This document shows, piece by piece, positions 56,681 to 64,000 of a stretch of DNA of 64,000 bases; positions within the stretch are counted from its first letter, which is position 1, and each line of letters opens with the position of its first letter. A program made the position numbers and the translations under genes. The stretch is from Pectinatus sottacetonis (GTDB lineage: Bacteria > Bacillota > Negativicutes > Selenomonadales > Selenomonadaceae), in assembly GCF_015732155.1 (NCBI RefSeq), contig NZ_WIQK01000001.1:406501-470500 (forward strand). The letters are read 5' to 3'. The notes under the pieces are model-generated. The model did no database searches, had not been told where the DNA came from, and was given only the letters and a program-made list of their open reading frames with translations.

Positions 56681-56965
56681 ATGAGAGAAAAAATAATAGA
56701 ACAGAAACTTGCAGCAGCAGTAAAAAAGCATGGCGGGATATGTCCCAAGTTTACTTCTCCAAGTTTCGATGGTATGCCGGACCGCTTATTGCTTCTTCCT
56801 CATGGTAAGTTTGCCTTTGTGGAAGTCAAAGCACCGGGAGAAAAGCCAAGACCGTTACAGTTGGCAAGGCACAAACTGCTGAGCCGTCTGGGATTTCGAG
56901 TGTATGTTCTTGACAGTGAGGGACAGATTGGAGGGGTTCTTGATGAAATTGAAAATTCAATGTGA
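56681..56965 (+). CDS. VRR-NUC domain protein
   Basis: A 94-residue nuclease-fold protein. The core is PSFDGMPDRLLLLPHGKFAF, then VEVKAPGEKPRPLQ, giving the D...ExK residues of the VRR-NUC family. It is thought to act on branched DNA in phage replication. It starts after TAGGAGAG; an earlier ATG-like start (56645) lacks a site. It overlaps the following HNH gene by 23 bases. Confidence 0.88.
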   Translation: MREKIIEQKLAAAVKKHGGICPKFTSPSFDGMPDRLLLLPHGKFAFVEVKAPGEKPRPLQLARHKLLSRLGFRVYVLDSEGQIGGVLDEIENSM

Positions 56966-57536
56966 CTGGTGTGGAAAAGAATTTGAGAGAAACCATAATC
57001 ACATTCATGAAAAAAAATATTGCTGCAGAGCGTGTTTAGGAAAAGCAAACGCAGAACGTTTTCGATTGAAGAGTCTGCGAACGTGTGATAACTGTGGGAA
57101 AATTTTTGAATACAGAGGTAACCATAAAAAGAGAAACGAACATTTCTTCTGTTGCCCAGAATGCAGCTATGAATTCAAAGTGAAAAAAATATATGTATCA
57201 TGCGATTGGTGTGGCAATCCAATTTACAAAAAGCGTTCTGATGTTGCAAGAAACGAGCATAATTTTTGTGATTATGGGTGCTATATCGACTACGTCAATT
57301 TTGAAAAAGCTGGTGCAGATAATCAAATGATATCAGGAGAAAAACTGTATCGCAGGCTTGCAGAAATGAAGATTGGACGAAAACTTCAAGAGAATGAGGA
57401 TGTTCATCATATTGACGGCAATCATCTAAATAATGATTTTGCCAATTTAAAAGTTGTTACAGCTTCAGAGCATATGAAAATACACGCTTCCCAGAAAGAG
57501 AGGGACTGTCATGGCAGATTTATTAAAAAAGAATGA
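56943..57536 (+). CDS. HNH endonuclease with N-terminal zinc fingers
   Basis: A 197-residue protein. Three cysteine-rich modules (CDWCGKEF...CCRAC, CDNCGKIF...CCPEC, CDWCGNPI...CDYGC; about 7-120) are followed by an HNH motif, EDVHHIDGNHLNNDFANLKV. It could be a homing-type or phage packaging-related nuclease. Base composition is more AT-rich than that of the neighbours, which suggests a later insertion. The start at 56943 follows GGAGGGG. Confidence 0.8.
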   Translation: MKLKIQCDWCGKEFERNHNHIHEKKYCCRACLGKANAERFRLKSLRTCDNCGKIFEYRGNHKKRNEHFFCCPECSYEFKVKKIYVSCDWCGNPIYKKRSDVARNEHNFCDYGCYIDYVNFEKAGADNQMISGEKLYRRLAEMKIGRKLQENEDVHHIDGNHLNNDFANLKVVTASEHMKIHASQKERDCHGRFIKKE

Positions 57537-58875
57537 TTTGCATGGGTATCAGGAATATAGTGTCAATTTTATTATTGAACATCCTGTAGCTGCAGTCCTT
57601 TTAGATTGTGGACTTGGGAAAACTGTAACATCACTTACGGCTATAAATGATTTGATGTTTGACTATTTTGATATTCATCGTGTTTTAGTTATATGCCCTT
57701 TGAGAGTAGGTAATGTTTGGGCGAATGAGATACAACATTGGGAGCATCTGCACCTTTTGCGGTATTCGGTGGCAGTCGGTTCTGAGTCAGAACGACTGTC
57801 GGCACTGAAAACACAGGCGGATATTTACATCATCAACCGTGAAAATGTACAGTGGCTGATTGAGAAAAGCGGGGTTTCCTTTGACTTTGATATGGTGGTT
57901 GTGGATGAGCTTTCGTCCTTCAAGAATTATCAGTCCAAGCGGTTCAAGGCACTGATGAAGGCAAGACCGAAGGTAAAAAGAATGGTAGGTCTGACTGGCA
58001 CTCCTTCCAGTAACGGCTTAATGGATTTATTCGCAGAGTTCAAACTTTTGGATATGGGTGCAAGGCTTGGACGATTTATCGGTCAATACAGAAATGCCTA
58101 TTTCTCTCCGGACAAGCGGAACGGTCAAATTATTTACAATTACAAGCCGCTGCCAAATGCCGAACAGCAGATATACGATAAGATTTCGGACATTACGATT
58201 TCCATGAAATCCACCGACCATCTGAAAATGCCGGAAATGATCAGCACCAAGTATGAGGTGGAATTGTCGGATTCAGAAAAGAAGAAATACGAGGAACTGA
58301 AAAAAGACCTCATTCTTCAGCTGCCAGACGGAGAGATTACTGCCGCCAATGCCGCATCGCTTACAGGCAAGCTGTCCCAGATGGCAAACGGAGCAGTCTA
58401 TTCCGATGATGAGAGCATTTTGGAGATACACCAAAGAAAGCTGGATGCACTGGAGGATATTATCGAATCGGCAAACGGCAAGCCTGTCCTTGTGGCATAT
58501 TGGTTCCGTCACGATTTGGAGCGTATCAGAAAACGTTTTGATGTGAGGGCAATCAAGACTGCAAAGGATATAGCCGACTGGAATAACGGCAGGATACCGG
58601 TGGCACTTATTCACCCAGCCTCGGCTGGTCATGGGCTGAACCTGCAGGCAGGCGGCAACCACTTGGTGTGGTTTGGATTAACCTGGAGTTTGGAACTATA
58701 TCAGCAGACGAATGCCAGACTGTGGCGTCAGGGACAGACGGCTGAGACCGTGGTCATACAACATATCGTGGCCAAGGCTACAGTCGATGAACACATCATG
58801 AAAGCCTTGGCGCAGAAGAATACAACGCAGCTTGCTTTGATGGATGCAGTCAGAGCAGAATTGGAGGAAATATGA
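57511..58875 (+). CDS. SNF2-like DEAD/DEAH-box helicase
   Basis: A 454-residue superfamily 2 ATPase. Walker A is LDCGLGKT (31-38), motif II is DELS at 132-135, motif III is LTGTPSSNG and motif VI is NARLWRQGQ. Such helicases are standard in the replication module of these phages and probably remodel DNA-protein complexes. It overlaps the HNH gene by 26 bases and the next small gene by four. The start follows GAGAGGGA. Confidence 0.92.
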   Translation: MADLLKKNDLHGYQEYSVNFIIEHPVAAVLLDCGLGKTVTSLTAINDLMFDYFDIHRVLVICPLRVGNVWANEIQHWEHLHLLRYSVAVGSESERLSALKTQADIYIINRENVQWLIEKSGVSFDFDMVVVDELSSFKNYQSKRFKALMKARPKVKRMVGLTGTPSSNGLMDLFAEFKLLDMGARLGRFIGQYRNAYFSPDKRNGQIIYNYKPLPNAEQQIYDKISDITISMKSTDHLKMPEMISTKYEVELSDSEKKKYEELKKDLILQLPDGEITAANAASLTGKLSQMANGAVYSDDESILEIHQRKLDALEDIIESANGKPVLVAYWFRHDLERIRKRFDVRAIKTAKDIADWNNGRIPVALIHPASAGHGLNLQAGGNHLVWFGLTWSLELYQQTNARLWRQGQTAETVVIQHIVAKATVDEHIMKALAQKNTTQLALMDAVRAELEEI

Positions 58876-59063
58876 ATGGGTATGAACAGCTTGCTAATGC
58901 CATTGTCCTGCAGGCAGTTAATGATTATCGGCTGGCAAAGAAAAAGAAAGAGTCAGAAGATCAGGCTGTCTTGGTGCAGTTCTTTAGGTCAAAGTGGTTT
59001 GCCATGCTGACTAATATAGATGGCCGGCTTTTAGAACAGAAACTCAAGGAGGAATGCCGATGA
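58872..59063 (+). CDS. Small phage hypothetical protein
   Basis: A 63-residue helical protein (ANAIVLQAVNDYRLAKKKKE, FFRSKWFAMLTNIDGRLL). It overlaps the helicase and the following gene by four bases each, so it is in the operon. No function is known; similar short ORFs appear at this place in Clostridia phages. Confidence 0.7.
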   Translation: MNGYEQLANAIVLQAVNDYRLAKKKKESEDQAVLVQFFRSKWFAMLTNIDGRLLEQKLKEECR

Positions 59064-59476
59064 ACGCCAAGGAATATCTGAGCAGGGCAATACAGATAGA
59101 GCGGGAGATAAAGAGCCAACTAGAATATCTGAGTGTGCTTAGAACATTGGTTACTAAGGCTACAGCTGCGGTCAGCGATATGCCCGGCAGTCCGACAAGG
59201 AACACCTGCAAGATGGAAAATGCTATTATGAAGATCATCGAGCAGGAAGAACTGATAGATGCTGAGATTGACCGTTTGGTGGATTGCAAGAAAGCTATGC
59301 AGCTGTCCATCGAGCGAGTGGAAAACCCTGAGTATCGGCAGGTACTGCGGATGCGATACCTCGCTTTTAAGTCCTGGAATGAAGTGGCAGCAGTCATGCA
59401 CTATAATGTCCGGCATGTGTACCGCATTCACAAAGAAGCTTTAAAAAGTTTCATTCCACCGCAAGATGTCAGTTAA
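59060..59476 (+). CDS. DUF1492/ArpU-like phage regulator
   Basis: A 138-residue protein. It is helical, with a coiled-coil N-terminus and a C-terminal region resembling sigma region 4 (YLAFKSWNEVAAVMHYNVRH, then VYRIHKEAL). Proteins of this kind sit at the end of the early region and control late genes in phages of Firmicutes. The ATG at 59060 follows AAGGAGG; an ATG six bases upstream is less well placed. Confidence 0.8.
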   Translation: MNAKEYLSRAIQIEREIKSQLEYLSVLRTLVTKATAAVSDMPGSPTRNTCKMENAIMKIIEQEELIDAEIDRLVDCKKAMQLSIERVENPEYRQVLRMRYLAFKSWNEVAAVMHYNVRHVYRIHKEALKSFIPPQDVS

Positions 59477-59544
59477 ATGCACTAGATGTCAGTCGAATGT
59501 TTGTGATATGCTATAGTCAGCAAAAGAAGCAGATAAAGAGTAGC

Positions 59545-59580
59545 AGCCTTCGCAGGAGCAATCCTTCGAGGGCTTTTATT
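59545..59580 (+). terminator. Terminator ending the phage early operon
   Basis: AGCCTTCG/CGAGGGCT (59545-59552, 59567-59574; one wobble) followed by TTTTATT. Confidence 0.65.
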
Positions 59581-59603
59581 ATGCCCGAAAAGAGGTGGCA
59601 GGT

Positions 59604-59996
59604 GTGCCGAAAAGACCAAAGAAACCCTGTGCGTATCCAAGCTGCCCAAGGCTGACGGATGAACGATACTGCGAGAAACATAAAAAGCTCGCGGTCAAAC
59701 AATACGATAAGTACGGCCGAAACCCCGAGGTCAAGAAAAGATATGGCTGGCAGTGGCAGAAGGTCAGACGTGCGTTCCTCAGCAAGCATCCACTCTGTGA
59801 AATGTGCGAGAAGGAACATCGGCTGACGAAAGCTACCGAGGTTCATCATATTCTGCCGCTGGCTGCTGGCGGGACAAGCGATGAGGACAACCTCATGGCA
59901 CTGTGCAAAGTCTGCCATTCCAGAATCACAGCTAAAACTGGCGGCAGATGGTCCAGGGGAGGGGGAGGTCAAATCTCTAAAAACCCGCCAAGCTAG
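59604..59996 (+). CDS. Phage HNH endonuclease (packaging-associated)
   Basis: A 130-residue HNH nuclease. The start MPKRPKKPCAYPSCPRLTDE is typical of these proteins, and the catalytic motif is HHILPLAAGGTSDEDNLMAL, then CKVCHSR. It lies just before the terminase small subunit, its usual position, where it works with the terminase at cos sites. The start is a GTG at 59604 after GAGGTG; an upstream in-frame GTG is inside that region. Confidence 0.9.
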   Translation: MPKRPKKPCAYPSCPRLTDERYCEKHKKLAVKQYDKYGRNPEVKKRYGWQWQKVRRAFLSKHPLCEMCEKEHRLTKATEVHHILPLAAGGTSDEDNLMALCKVCHSRITAKTGGRWSRGGGGQISKNPPS

Positions 59997-60077
59997 ACCG
60001 GGCATAGGCTCTCACGCACAAAAATTGCAGTTCAAACAGGGGATTAACCCCAAAAATCAGATTTAGGAGTGTAAGGT

Positions 60078-60653
60078 ATGGCAAGAGACGGTACAAATCG
60101 TGGCGGCAGAAGGGTTCGGGCAGGAGATAAGCCAGCCGCTGCTGCCGATAAAATACAAAGTGGAAAAACAGTAAAAATACTGGTAAATGATATACCGGTT
60201 TTAAAAACAGCAGAACTTGCTGCAGTAGATTTGCCGGAAGGGGCAGTCCTGGAAGGAATGGATATGCCAAAACCCAGCGAATATTTATCGGCAAGACAGA
60301 AAAATGGTGTTCCTTTAGGCGCTGATGAAATATATAAAGAAACCTGGCTGTGGCTAAAAGAGCGAAATTGTGAAAGGCTGGTCAATCCCAGACTTATAGA
60401 AACCTATTCACAGGCACTGGCCAGATATATTCAGTGCGAAGATGCAACGAGTGCGTATGGCCTACTAGGAAAGCATCCAACTACAGGCGGGGTTATGACC
60501 TCGCCTTTTGTGCAGATGTCACAGCAATACCAGAAAAGTGCCAATCTTATCTGGTATGAAATTTACGATATTGTAAAGCAGAACTGTACGGAGGTATTTG
60601 AGGATAATACCACAGATACTATGGAACTGCTTTTGCGGGCAAGGAGAAAATAA
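60078..60653 (+). CDS. Phage terminase small subunit, P27 family
   Basis: A 191-residue DNA-packaging protein. The basic N-terminus MARDGTNRGGRRVRAGDKP and the helical core (ADEIYKETWLWLKERNCERL and PRLIETYSQALARYIQCED) fit the P27 family. It recognises the packaging site with the large subunit, which is not encoded in the window. It overlaps the next small gene by one base (TAATG). The start follows TAGGAG. Confidence 0.9.
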   Translation: MARDGTNRGGRRVRAGDKPAAAADKIQSGKTVKILVNDIPVLKTAELAAVDLPEGAVLEGMDMPKPSEYLSARQKNGVPLGADEIYKETWLWLKERNCERLVNPRLIETYSQALARYIQCEDATSAYGLLGKHPTTGGVMTSPFVQMSQQYQKSANLIWYEIYDIVKQNCTEVFEDNTTDTMELLLRARRK

Positions 60654-60817
60654 TGGCGGACAGAAATGAGCTGACAGTGTTTTTGCATAAGTTGAAATTT
60701 CACAGACCTAAGCTTACGCGGCAACAAGTCAGAAGTTTAAAGGGTCAGGCACTGTCCAGTAATATCAGCGGTGCTGAAAAAGGCCTTAGTAAGATTTTGG
60801 AAAGGAGCAGTGCTTAA
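60653..60817 (+). CDS. 54-residue phage protein
   Basis: MADRNELTVFLHKLKFHRPK continues to LERSSA. It is joined by one-base TAATG overlaps to the terminase gene before and the methyltransferase after, so it is clearly a translated part of the operon. The sequence LTRQQVRSLKGQALSSNISG and the following AEKGLSKIL are typical of small proteins found next to phage terminases. Function unknown. Confidence 0.8.
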   Translation: MADRNELTVFLHKLKFHRPKLTRQQVRSLKGQALSSNISGAEKGLSKILERSSA

Positions 60818-62067
60818 TGGGAAAAACGACAACAGAAATGCAGCTGGTGGATGTAGCAAAGCTTATTCCATATGTAAATAATGCAAGGACTCATAATTCC
60901 CAGCAAATTTTGAAACTGCGTTCTTCGCTTAGAGAATTTGGCTTTATTAATCCGGTTATTATAGACAGGGACTACAATGTGATCGCTGGGCATGGACGGA
61001 TTCTTGCAGCCAAGGAAGAAGGCATCAGAGAAGTACCATGTGTATTTGTTGATTACCTTACTCCGGCACAAAAGAAAGCCTATATCCTGGCTGATAATCG
61101 TATGGCAATGGATGCCGGTTGGGATGAAGAGCTTCTAAGAGTGGAAATCGAAACTCTGCAAGGTGCGGATTTTGACATTGCTTTAACCGGCTTTGATGAA
61201 AAGGACATCGCAAAACTTTTTGCAGTCGAAGACGGTGATGCAAAGGATGATGATTTCGATGTGGATGAGGAACTGCAAAAATCGCCTGTTTCCAAGAGTG
61301 GTGATGTTTGGCTTCTGGGAAATCATCGTCTAGTCTGCGGTGATAGCACAAAGAAAGAAACCTATATGGTGCTCATGGACGGTAAAAATGCTAACCTCGT
61401 AGTAACAGACCCGCCATACAACGTCAACTACGAAGGCAGTGCAGGAAAAATTAAAAATGACAATATGGAGAACGGCAAGTTCTATCAGTTCCTATTCGAT
61501 GCGTTTACAAATGTGGAAAAAGCCATGGCAGATGATGCCAGTATTTATGTATTTCATGCCGATACTGAAGGCCTTAATTTCAGAAAGGCATTCTCAGAGG
61601 CAGGTTTTTATCTGTCCGGAACGTGTATTTGGAAAAAACAAAGTCTGGTTTTAGGACGTTCACCGTACCAATGGCAGCATGAACCATGCCTTTACGGTTG
61701 GAAGAAAAAAGGCAAGCATCAGTGGTATTCCGATAGAAAGCAGACTACCATCTGGGAGTTTGATAAGCCAAAGAAAAATGGTGACCATCCAACAATGAAG
61801 CCGATTCCGCTCATTGCCTATCCAATTAAGAATTCCAGTATGAGCAACTGTATTGTTCTAGATCCCTTTGGTGGCAGTGGCAGTACCTTAATTGCCTGCG
61901 AACAGCTAGGCAGAATCTGTCACACCATTGAACTGGATGAGAAATACTGCGATGTTATCGTAAAACGCTATATTGAGCAGGTTGGCTCTGCGGATACAGT
62001 ATCCGTATTTCGTGATGGCAAGACCATCCGTTTTGAGGATTTGGAGGTCAGTGCCAATGGAGAATAA
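60817..62067 (+). CDS. ParB-domain DNA methyltransferase
   Basis: A 416-residue fusion. The N-terminal ParB/sulfiredoxin-like domain (about 8-100) has IIDRDYNVIAGHGRILAAK; the C-terminal methyltransferase has DPPYN at 198-202 followed by DPFGGSGST at 349-357, the beta-class order. It is likely an N6-adenine or N4-cytosine methylase protecting phage DNA. No cognate restriction enzyme is adjacent, so it is an orphan methylase. Full length for the family. Confidence 0.93.
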   Translation: MGKTTTEMQLVDVAKLIPYVNNARTHNSQQILKLRSSLREFGFINPVIIDRDYNVIAGHGRILAAKEEGIREVPCVFVDYLTPAQKKAYILADNRMAMDAGWDEELLRVEIETLQGADFDIALTGFDEKDIAKLFAVEDGDAKDDDFDVDEELQKSPVSKSGDVWLLGNHRLVCGDSTKKETYMVLMDGKNANLVVTDPPYNVNYEGSAGKIKNDNMENGKFYQFLFDAFTNVEKAMADDASIYVFHADTEGLNFRKAFSEAGFYLSGTCIWKKQSLVLGRSPYQWQHEPCLYGWKKKGKHQWYSDRKQTTIWEFDKPKKNGDHPTMKPIPLIAYPIKNSSMSNCIVLDPFGGSGSTLIACEQLGRICHTIELDEKYCDVIVKRYIEQVGSADTVSVFRDGKTIRFEDLEVSANGE

Positions 62068-62091
62068 CTTAAAAGTTTCTACATAATTAGC

Positions 62092-62120
62092 TTGCTATTT
62101 ATTCCTTTTAGAGTGATATA
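62092..62120 (+). promoter_or_regulatory. Element promoter motif, copy B
   Basis: TTGCTA, 17-base spacer, GATATA, 33 bases before the start of the next gene. It matches copies A and C. Confidence 0.5.
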
Positions 62121-62152
62121 TGTAGTACCGAAGAAAAGGAGGTACTTACAAA

Positions 62153-62902
62153 ATGAAAGTTATTTACAACATCACCGACAGAAAGCCTTTTGTAAAGGCA
62201 CTGGAAGAAATCACAGGGGCGAAAGCAGTCTACATGAGAACCCCAACCTACGCATACACGGTGGACTATTTTACCGTGACTCGTGAGGGCAACCTTACCT
62301 TCAATGACATGGCAGGCAGCGAGGAAATCGAGCGTGTGCTGGAGGGACTTGATCAGAGAGGTTTTCACTGCGCGAGTTCGGAGTACGATGAACCACAGCC
62401 GGAAATCGACTGTGAGGAGCTTTTGGAGGACTGCCCGTCTGCATATGGAGTTCCGGAAACCGCGCCACAGGGCGAAACCATGGGGCTTACGGTGGTGATG
62501 CCGCTAGATAAGGTGCTGGTCGGCAACCTTACGAATCTCTTGGAAGCCAAGGGCAGTTTGATTAAGAAGGCACTGGGAATCAGCGAACTGCCGATTGAAA
62601 TTACAGAGAAGCAGATTTCCTTCCCTTGGTTTGCAGACGGATTGGATGCCGAAACGGTTAAAGCCTACACCAACTTCATCGCCGCTATGTGCAAAATGAG
62701 CCTGGAGCAGAAACGTATCTCCAATACCGAAAAGACTGTGAAAAATGAAAAGTATGCATTCCGATGCCTGCTTCTTCGACTGGGATTTGTGGGTGCCGAG
62801 TACAAGGCTGACCGAAAAATCCTGCTGAAGAATCTGACTGGCAGCAGTGCATTCAAGAGCGGTGCGAAAAAGGAGGCGGCAGACGATGAGATTTCCGAGT
62901 AA
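62153..62902 (+). CDS. Phage/element accessory protein (virulence-protein-like)
   Basis: A 249-residue protein found in Clostridia elements under names such as virulence protein. The N-terminal MKVIYNITDRKPFVKALEEI and the block FPWFADGLDAETVKAYTNFI are recognisable; the C-terminus is basic. No catalytic motif is seen. It follows a good GGAGG and the element promoter motif B, so it may be expressed apart from the packaging genes. It overlaps the next gene by 17 bases. Confidence 0.7.
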   Translation: MKVIYNITDRKPFVKALEEITGAKAVYMRTPTYAYTVDYFTVTREGNLTFNDMAGSEEIERVLEGLDQRGFHCASSEYDEPQPEIDCEELLEDCPSAYGVPETAPQGETMGLTVVMPLDKVLVGNLTNLLEAKGSLIKKALGISELPIEITEKQISFPWFADGLDAETVKAYTNFIAAMCKMSLEQKRISNTEKTVKNEKYAFRCLLLRLGFVGAEYKADRKILLKNLTGSSAFKSGAKKEAADDEISE

Positions 62903-63107
62903 AGAAATTGTGGAGATGGTACGCAGACAGTATCCGGCAGGAACTAGAGTGGAGATTTTAAAGATGGACGATGTGCAGGCTCCGCCAGTCGGCACAAAAG
63001 GAACCGTGACTGGCGTGGATGATACTGCCAGTATTTTAGTAAATTGGGATAACGGGAGCAGTCTTAATGTAGTCTATGGCGAGGATCTTTGCCGGAAGGA
63101 TACATAA
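62886..63107 (+). CDS. DUF4314 domain protein
   Basis: A 73-residue protein with an SH3-like KOW-type beta-barrel: RRQYPAGTRVEILKMDD, then VGTKGTVTGVDDTASILVNW and NWDNGSSLNVVYGED. Typical of the DUF4314 family of phage and conjugative elements. The ATG at 62886 follows GGAGG; an earlier frame start is inside the upstream gene. The role is unknown. Confidence 0.85.
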   Translation: MRFPSKEIVEMVRRQYPAGTRVEILKMDDVQAPPVGTKGTVTGVDDTASILVNWDNGSSLNVVYGEDLCRKDT

Positions 63108-63169
63108 TAAGACCTGCTGAAAGGTGCTGATTATAAGAACAGAGATAATGTATACTTGCCGATAATGAG

Positions 63170-63198
63170 TTGCTATTATGCACATAAAGAGCGAATAT
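63170..63198 (+). promoter_or_regulatory. Element promoter motif, copy C
   Basis: TTGCTA, 17-base spacer, GAATAT, ahead of the small frameshifted gene; same layout as copies A and B. Confidence 0.45.
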
Positions 63199-63228
63199 GT
63201 GTATAACAAAAACAAGGAGGCAAGAACC

Positions 63229-63421
63229 ATGAACGAAAAGATTATAAGACAAGCGGTACAAGGCGAAACAGTTTTTAAAAATCATAACTGAAACAGGGCG
63301 AATCAAGGAATTCGATATTGACCTATATTTTGCGTTAACGGAAAAAGTAGTAGTTTATGCTGACAGCAGGTTGACAGTGAGTTGGCTTGATAGTACAGAA
63401 GTCGAGTGTTTCATTAAATAG
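63229..63421 (+). pseudogene. Frameshifted small accessory gene (about 63 codons)
   Basis: The frame starting MNEKIIRQAVQGETVFK stops soon at a TGA, but a +1 shift in the AAAAA run at 63276-63280 gives FKIITETGRIKEFDIDLYFA and a continuous protein to LDSTEVECFIK and stop. Removing one A would restore a protein of about 63 residues. It follows GGAGG and promoter motif C. It may be a real mutation or a sequencing error in the homopolymer. Confidence 0.65.
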
Positions 63422-63436
63422 AGACAGAAATAAGCA

Positions 63437-63477
63437 GGTTGGGGTTGCTGTAAAAGTAATCCTGACCGATTTTTTTG
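63437..63477 (+). terminator. Terminator at the right end of the phage-like module
   Basis: GGTTGGGGTT/AATCCTGACC (63437-63446 and 63458-63467, three wobble pairs) followed by seven T residues. Nothing else is seen up to the promoter at 63618. Confidence 0.75.
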
Positions 63478-63617
63478 TTTTAGGTATTTCTATAAAAAAC
63501 CAAAGCAACAAACTGGAAATTCTTTACCCTATAAGCTTCAGTAGATGGGCCTAATTTTGAATTATGCGAGGGACAAATGAAATTTTAAATAAAATGTTTT
63601 TTAAAATGATAGAACAG

Positions 63618-63672
63618 TTGCTTTTTGCAATACTTCGTGTTATATTTTAAGTGAAAGTGAATTTACATTCAC
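63618..63672 (+). promoter_or_regulatory. Promoter and TetR-like dyad for the HlyD gene
   Basis: -35 TTGCTT (63618-63623), 17-base spacer, -10 TATATT (63641-63646). The dyad GTGAAT-TTAC-ATTCAC at 63657-63672 lies on the expected start site, the layout of a TetR-type repressor operator. No repressor gene is seen in the window. Confidence 0.55.
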
Positions 63673-63730
63673 GAATAATATTGAGTAAATTATTAGGCGT
63701 GCTATCCAAAAATTTCTTGGGGGCGTTGGT

Positions 63731-64000
63731 ATGAATAAGAGAAAGAAAGTATTGATCTTTGTTTTGATCATCGCATTGGCGGCAAGCGGTTATTTCCTTT
63801 ATTTCAAAAAACAAGTTGACCCGAATCAGGTCAAGGTATCCGGCAATATCGAAACCACTACCGTTGGCGTAGGATTTAAAATTGCCGGGCATGTTGTCCA
63901 GCGTCTTGTAGAAGAAGGGGACAGTATCAAGAAAGGGCAACCGATAGCCAAACTGGAAACCGCAGACCTCGAGCTTGAGGTTGCCAACGCCAAAGCACAA
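63731..64000 (+). CDS. HlyD-family efflux adaptor subunit, partial
   Basis: The first 90 residues of a membrane-fusion protein cut by the right edge. A single membrane helix (VLIFVLIIALAASGYFLYF, about 7-25) is followed by the barrel and lipoyl-like part: VKVSGNIETTTVGVGFKIAG, then VVQRLVEEGDSIKKGQPIAK. It links an inner-membrane pump to the outer envelope, probably an ABC exporter encoded beyond. The start ATG follows GGGGGCG. The sequence is more GC-rich than the core genes to the left. Confidence 0.85.
   Translation, partial: MNKRKKVLIFVLIIALAASGYFLYFKKQVDPNQVKVSGNIETTTVGVGFKIAGHVVQRLVEEGDSIKKGQPIAKLETADLELEVANAKAQ

Noticed and set aside
63647-64000. Minus-strand open frame at the right edge
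   Set aside because: It is antisense to a clear HlyD-family gene with promoter, start and membrane helix on the plus strand.

Overview
The window looks like a low-GC Firmicutes chromosome, most likely a Negativicute (Selenomonadales type). This is an inference. It rests on AT-rich codon use, spore-lineage genes such as spoVS, RNase Y and a Gls24-domain protein, a UbiD/UbiA quinone module beside twin-arginine translocase genes, and a HlyD-type envelope adaptor at the right edge. No rRNA, tRNA or CRISPR array was seen.

Layout. (1) 1-9 kb, minus strand: the tail of a fructose-type PTS operon (IIB, IIA, PRD regulator), a decayed pabA/pabB/pabC remnant, and a complete beta-glucoside PTS operon (PRD regulator, IIA, IIB, IIC, GH1 phospho-beta-glucosidase). 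(2) 9-12.5 kb: a small sigma-like factor behind a structured leader, then a chemoreceptor. (3) 12.8-40 kb, core housekeeping: two radical-SAM-associated genes, coaD, rsmD, nadE, polyprenyl synthase, tatA x2, tatC, ubiD, ubiA, folD, fhs, HD and HD-GYP proteins, spoVS, ymdB, rny, rel, and ending in rlmD. (4) 40-43 kb: the 3' end of rlmD is an integration site. A 12-bp core and the surrounding rlmD C-terminal codons are duplicated at 41.77 kb, enclosing a small unit with a truncated serine recombinase. (5) 42-51.7 kb, a defence island: a GIY-YIG/DUF4357 protein facing a tight five-gene minus-strand operon of NACHT-type NTPase, HTH protein, hsdM, hsdS and hsdR. The hsdS carries a 12-bp, three-copy repeat coding for TAEL, like the length-variable spacer of type IC systems. 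(6) 52-63.5 kb, visibly more GC-rich: the early/replication module of a Clostridia-type phage or phage-like element (structured leader, sigma-like factor, antirepressor, VapE, VRR-NUC, HNH, helicase, ArpU-like protein, HNH, terminase small subunit, ParB-methyltransferase fusion, small accessory genes). It stops at a terminator before any large terminase, portal or capsid gene. (7) 63.6-64 kb: a promoter with a TetR-like dyad, then the start of a HlyD-family adaptor.

How the genes work together: the left third imports and hydrolyses phosphorylated sugars under PTS-controlled activators. The middle carries quinone, one-carbon, NAD, CoA and ppGpp metabolism. The right third is accessory DNA gathered at rlmD. 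The strongest candidate for an undescribed system is the NACHT NTPase fused transcriptionally to a type I restriction-modification operon with a variable specificity subunit.
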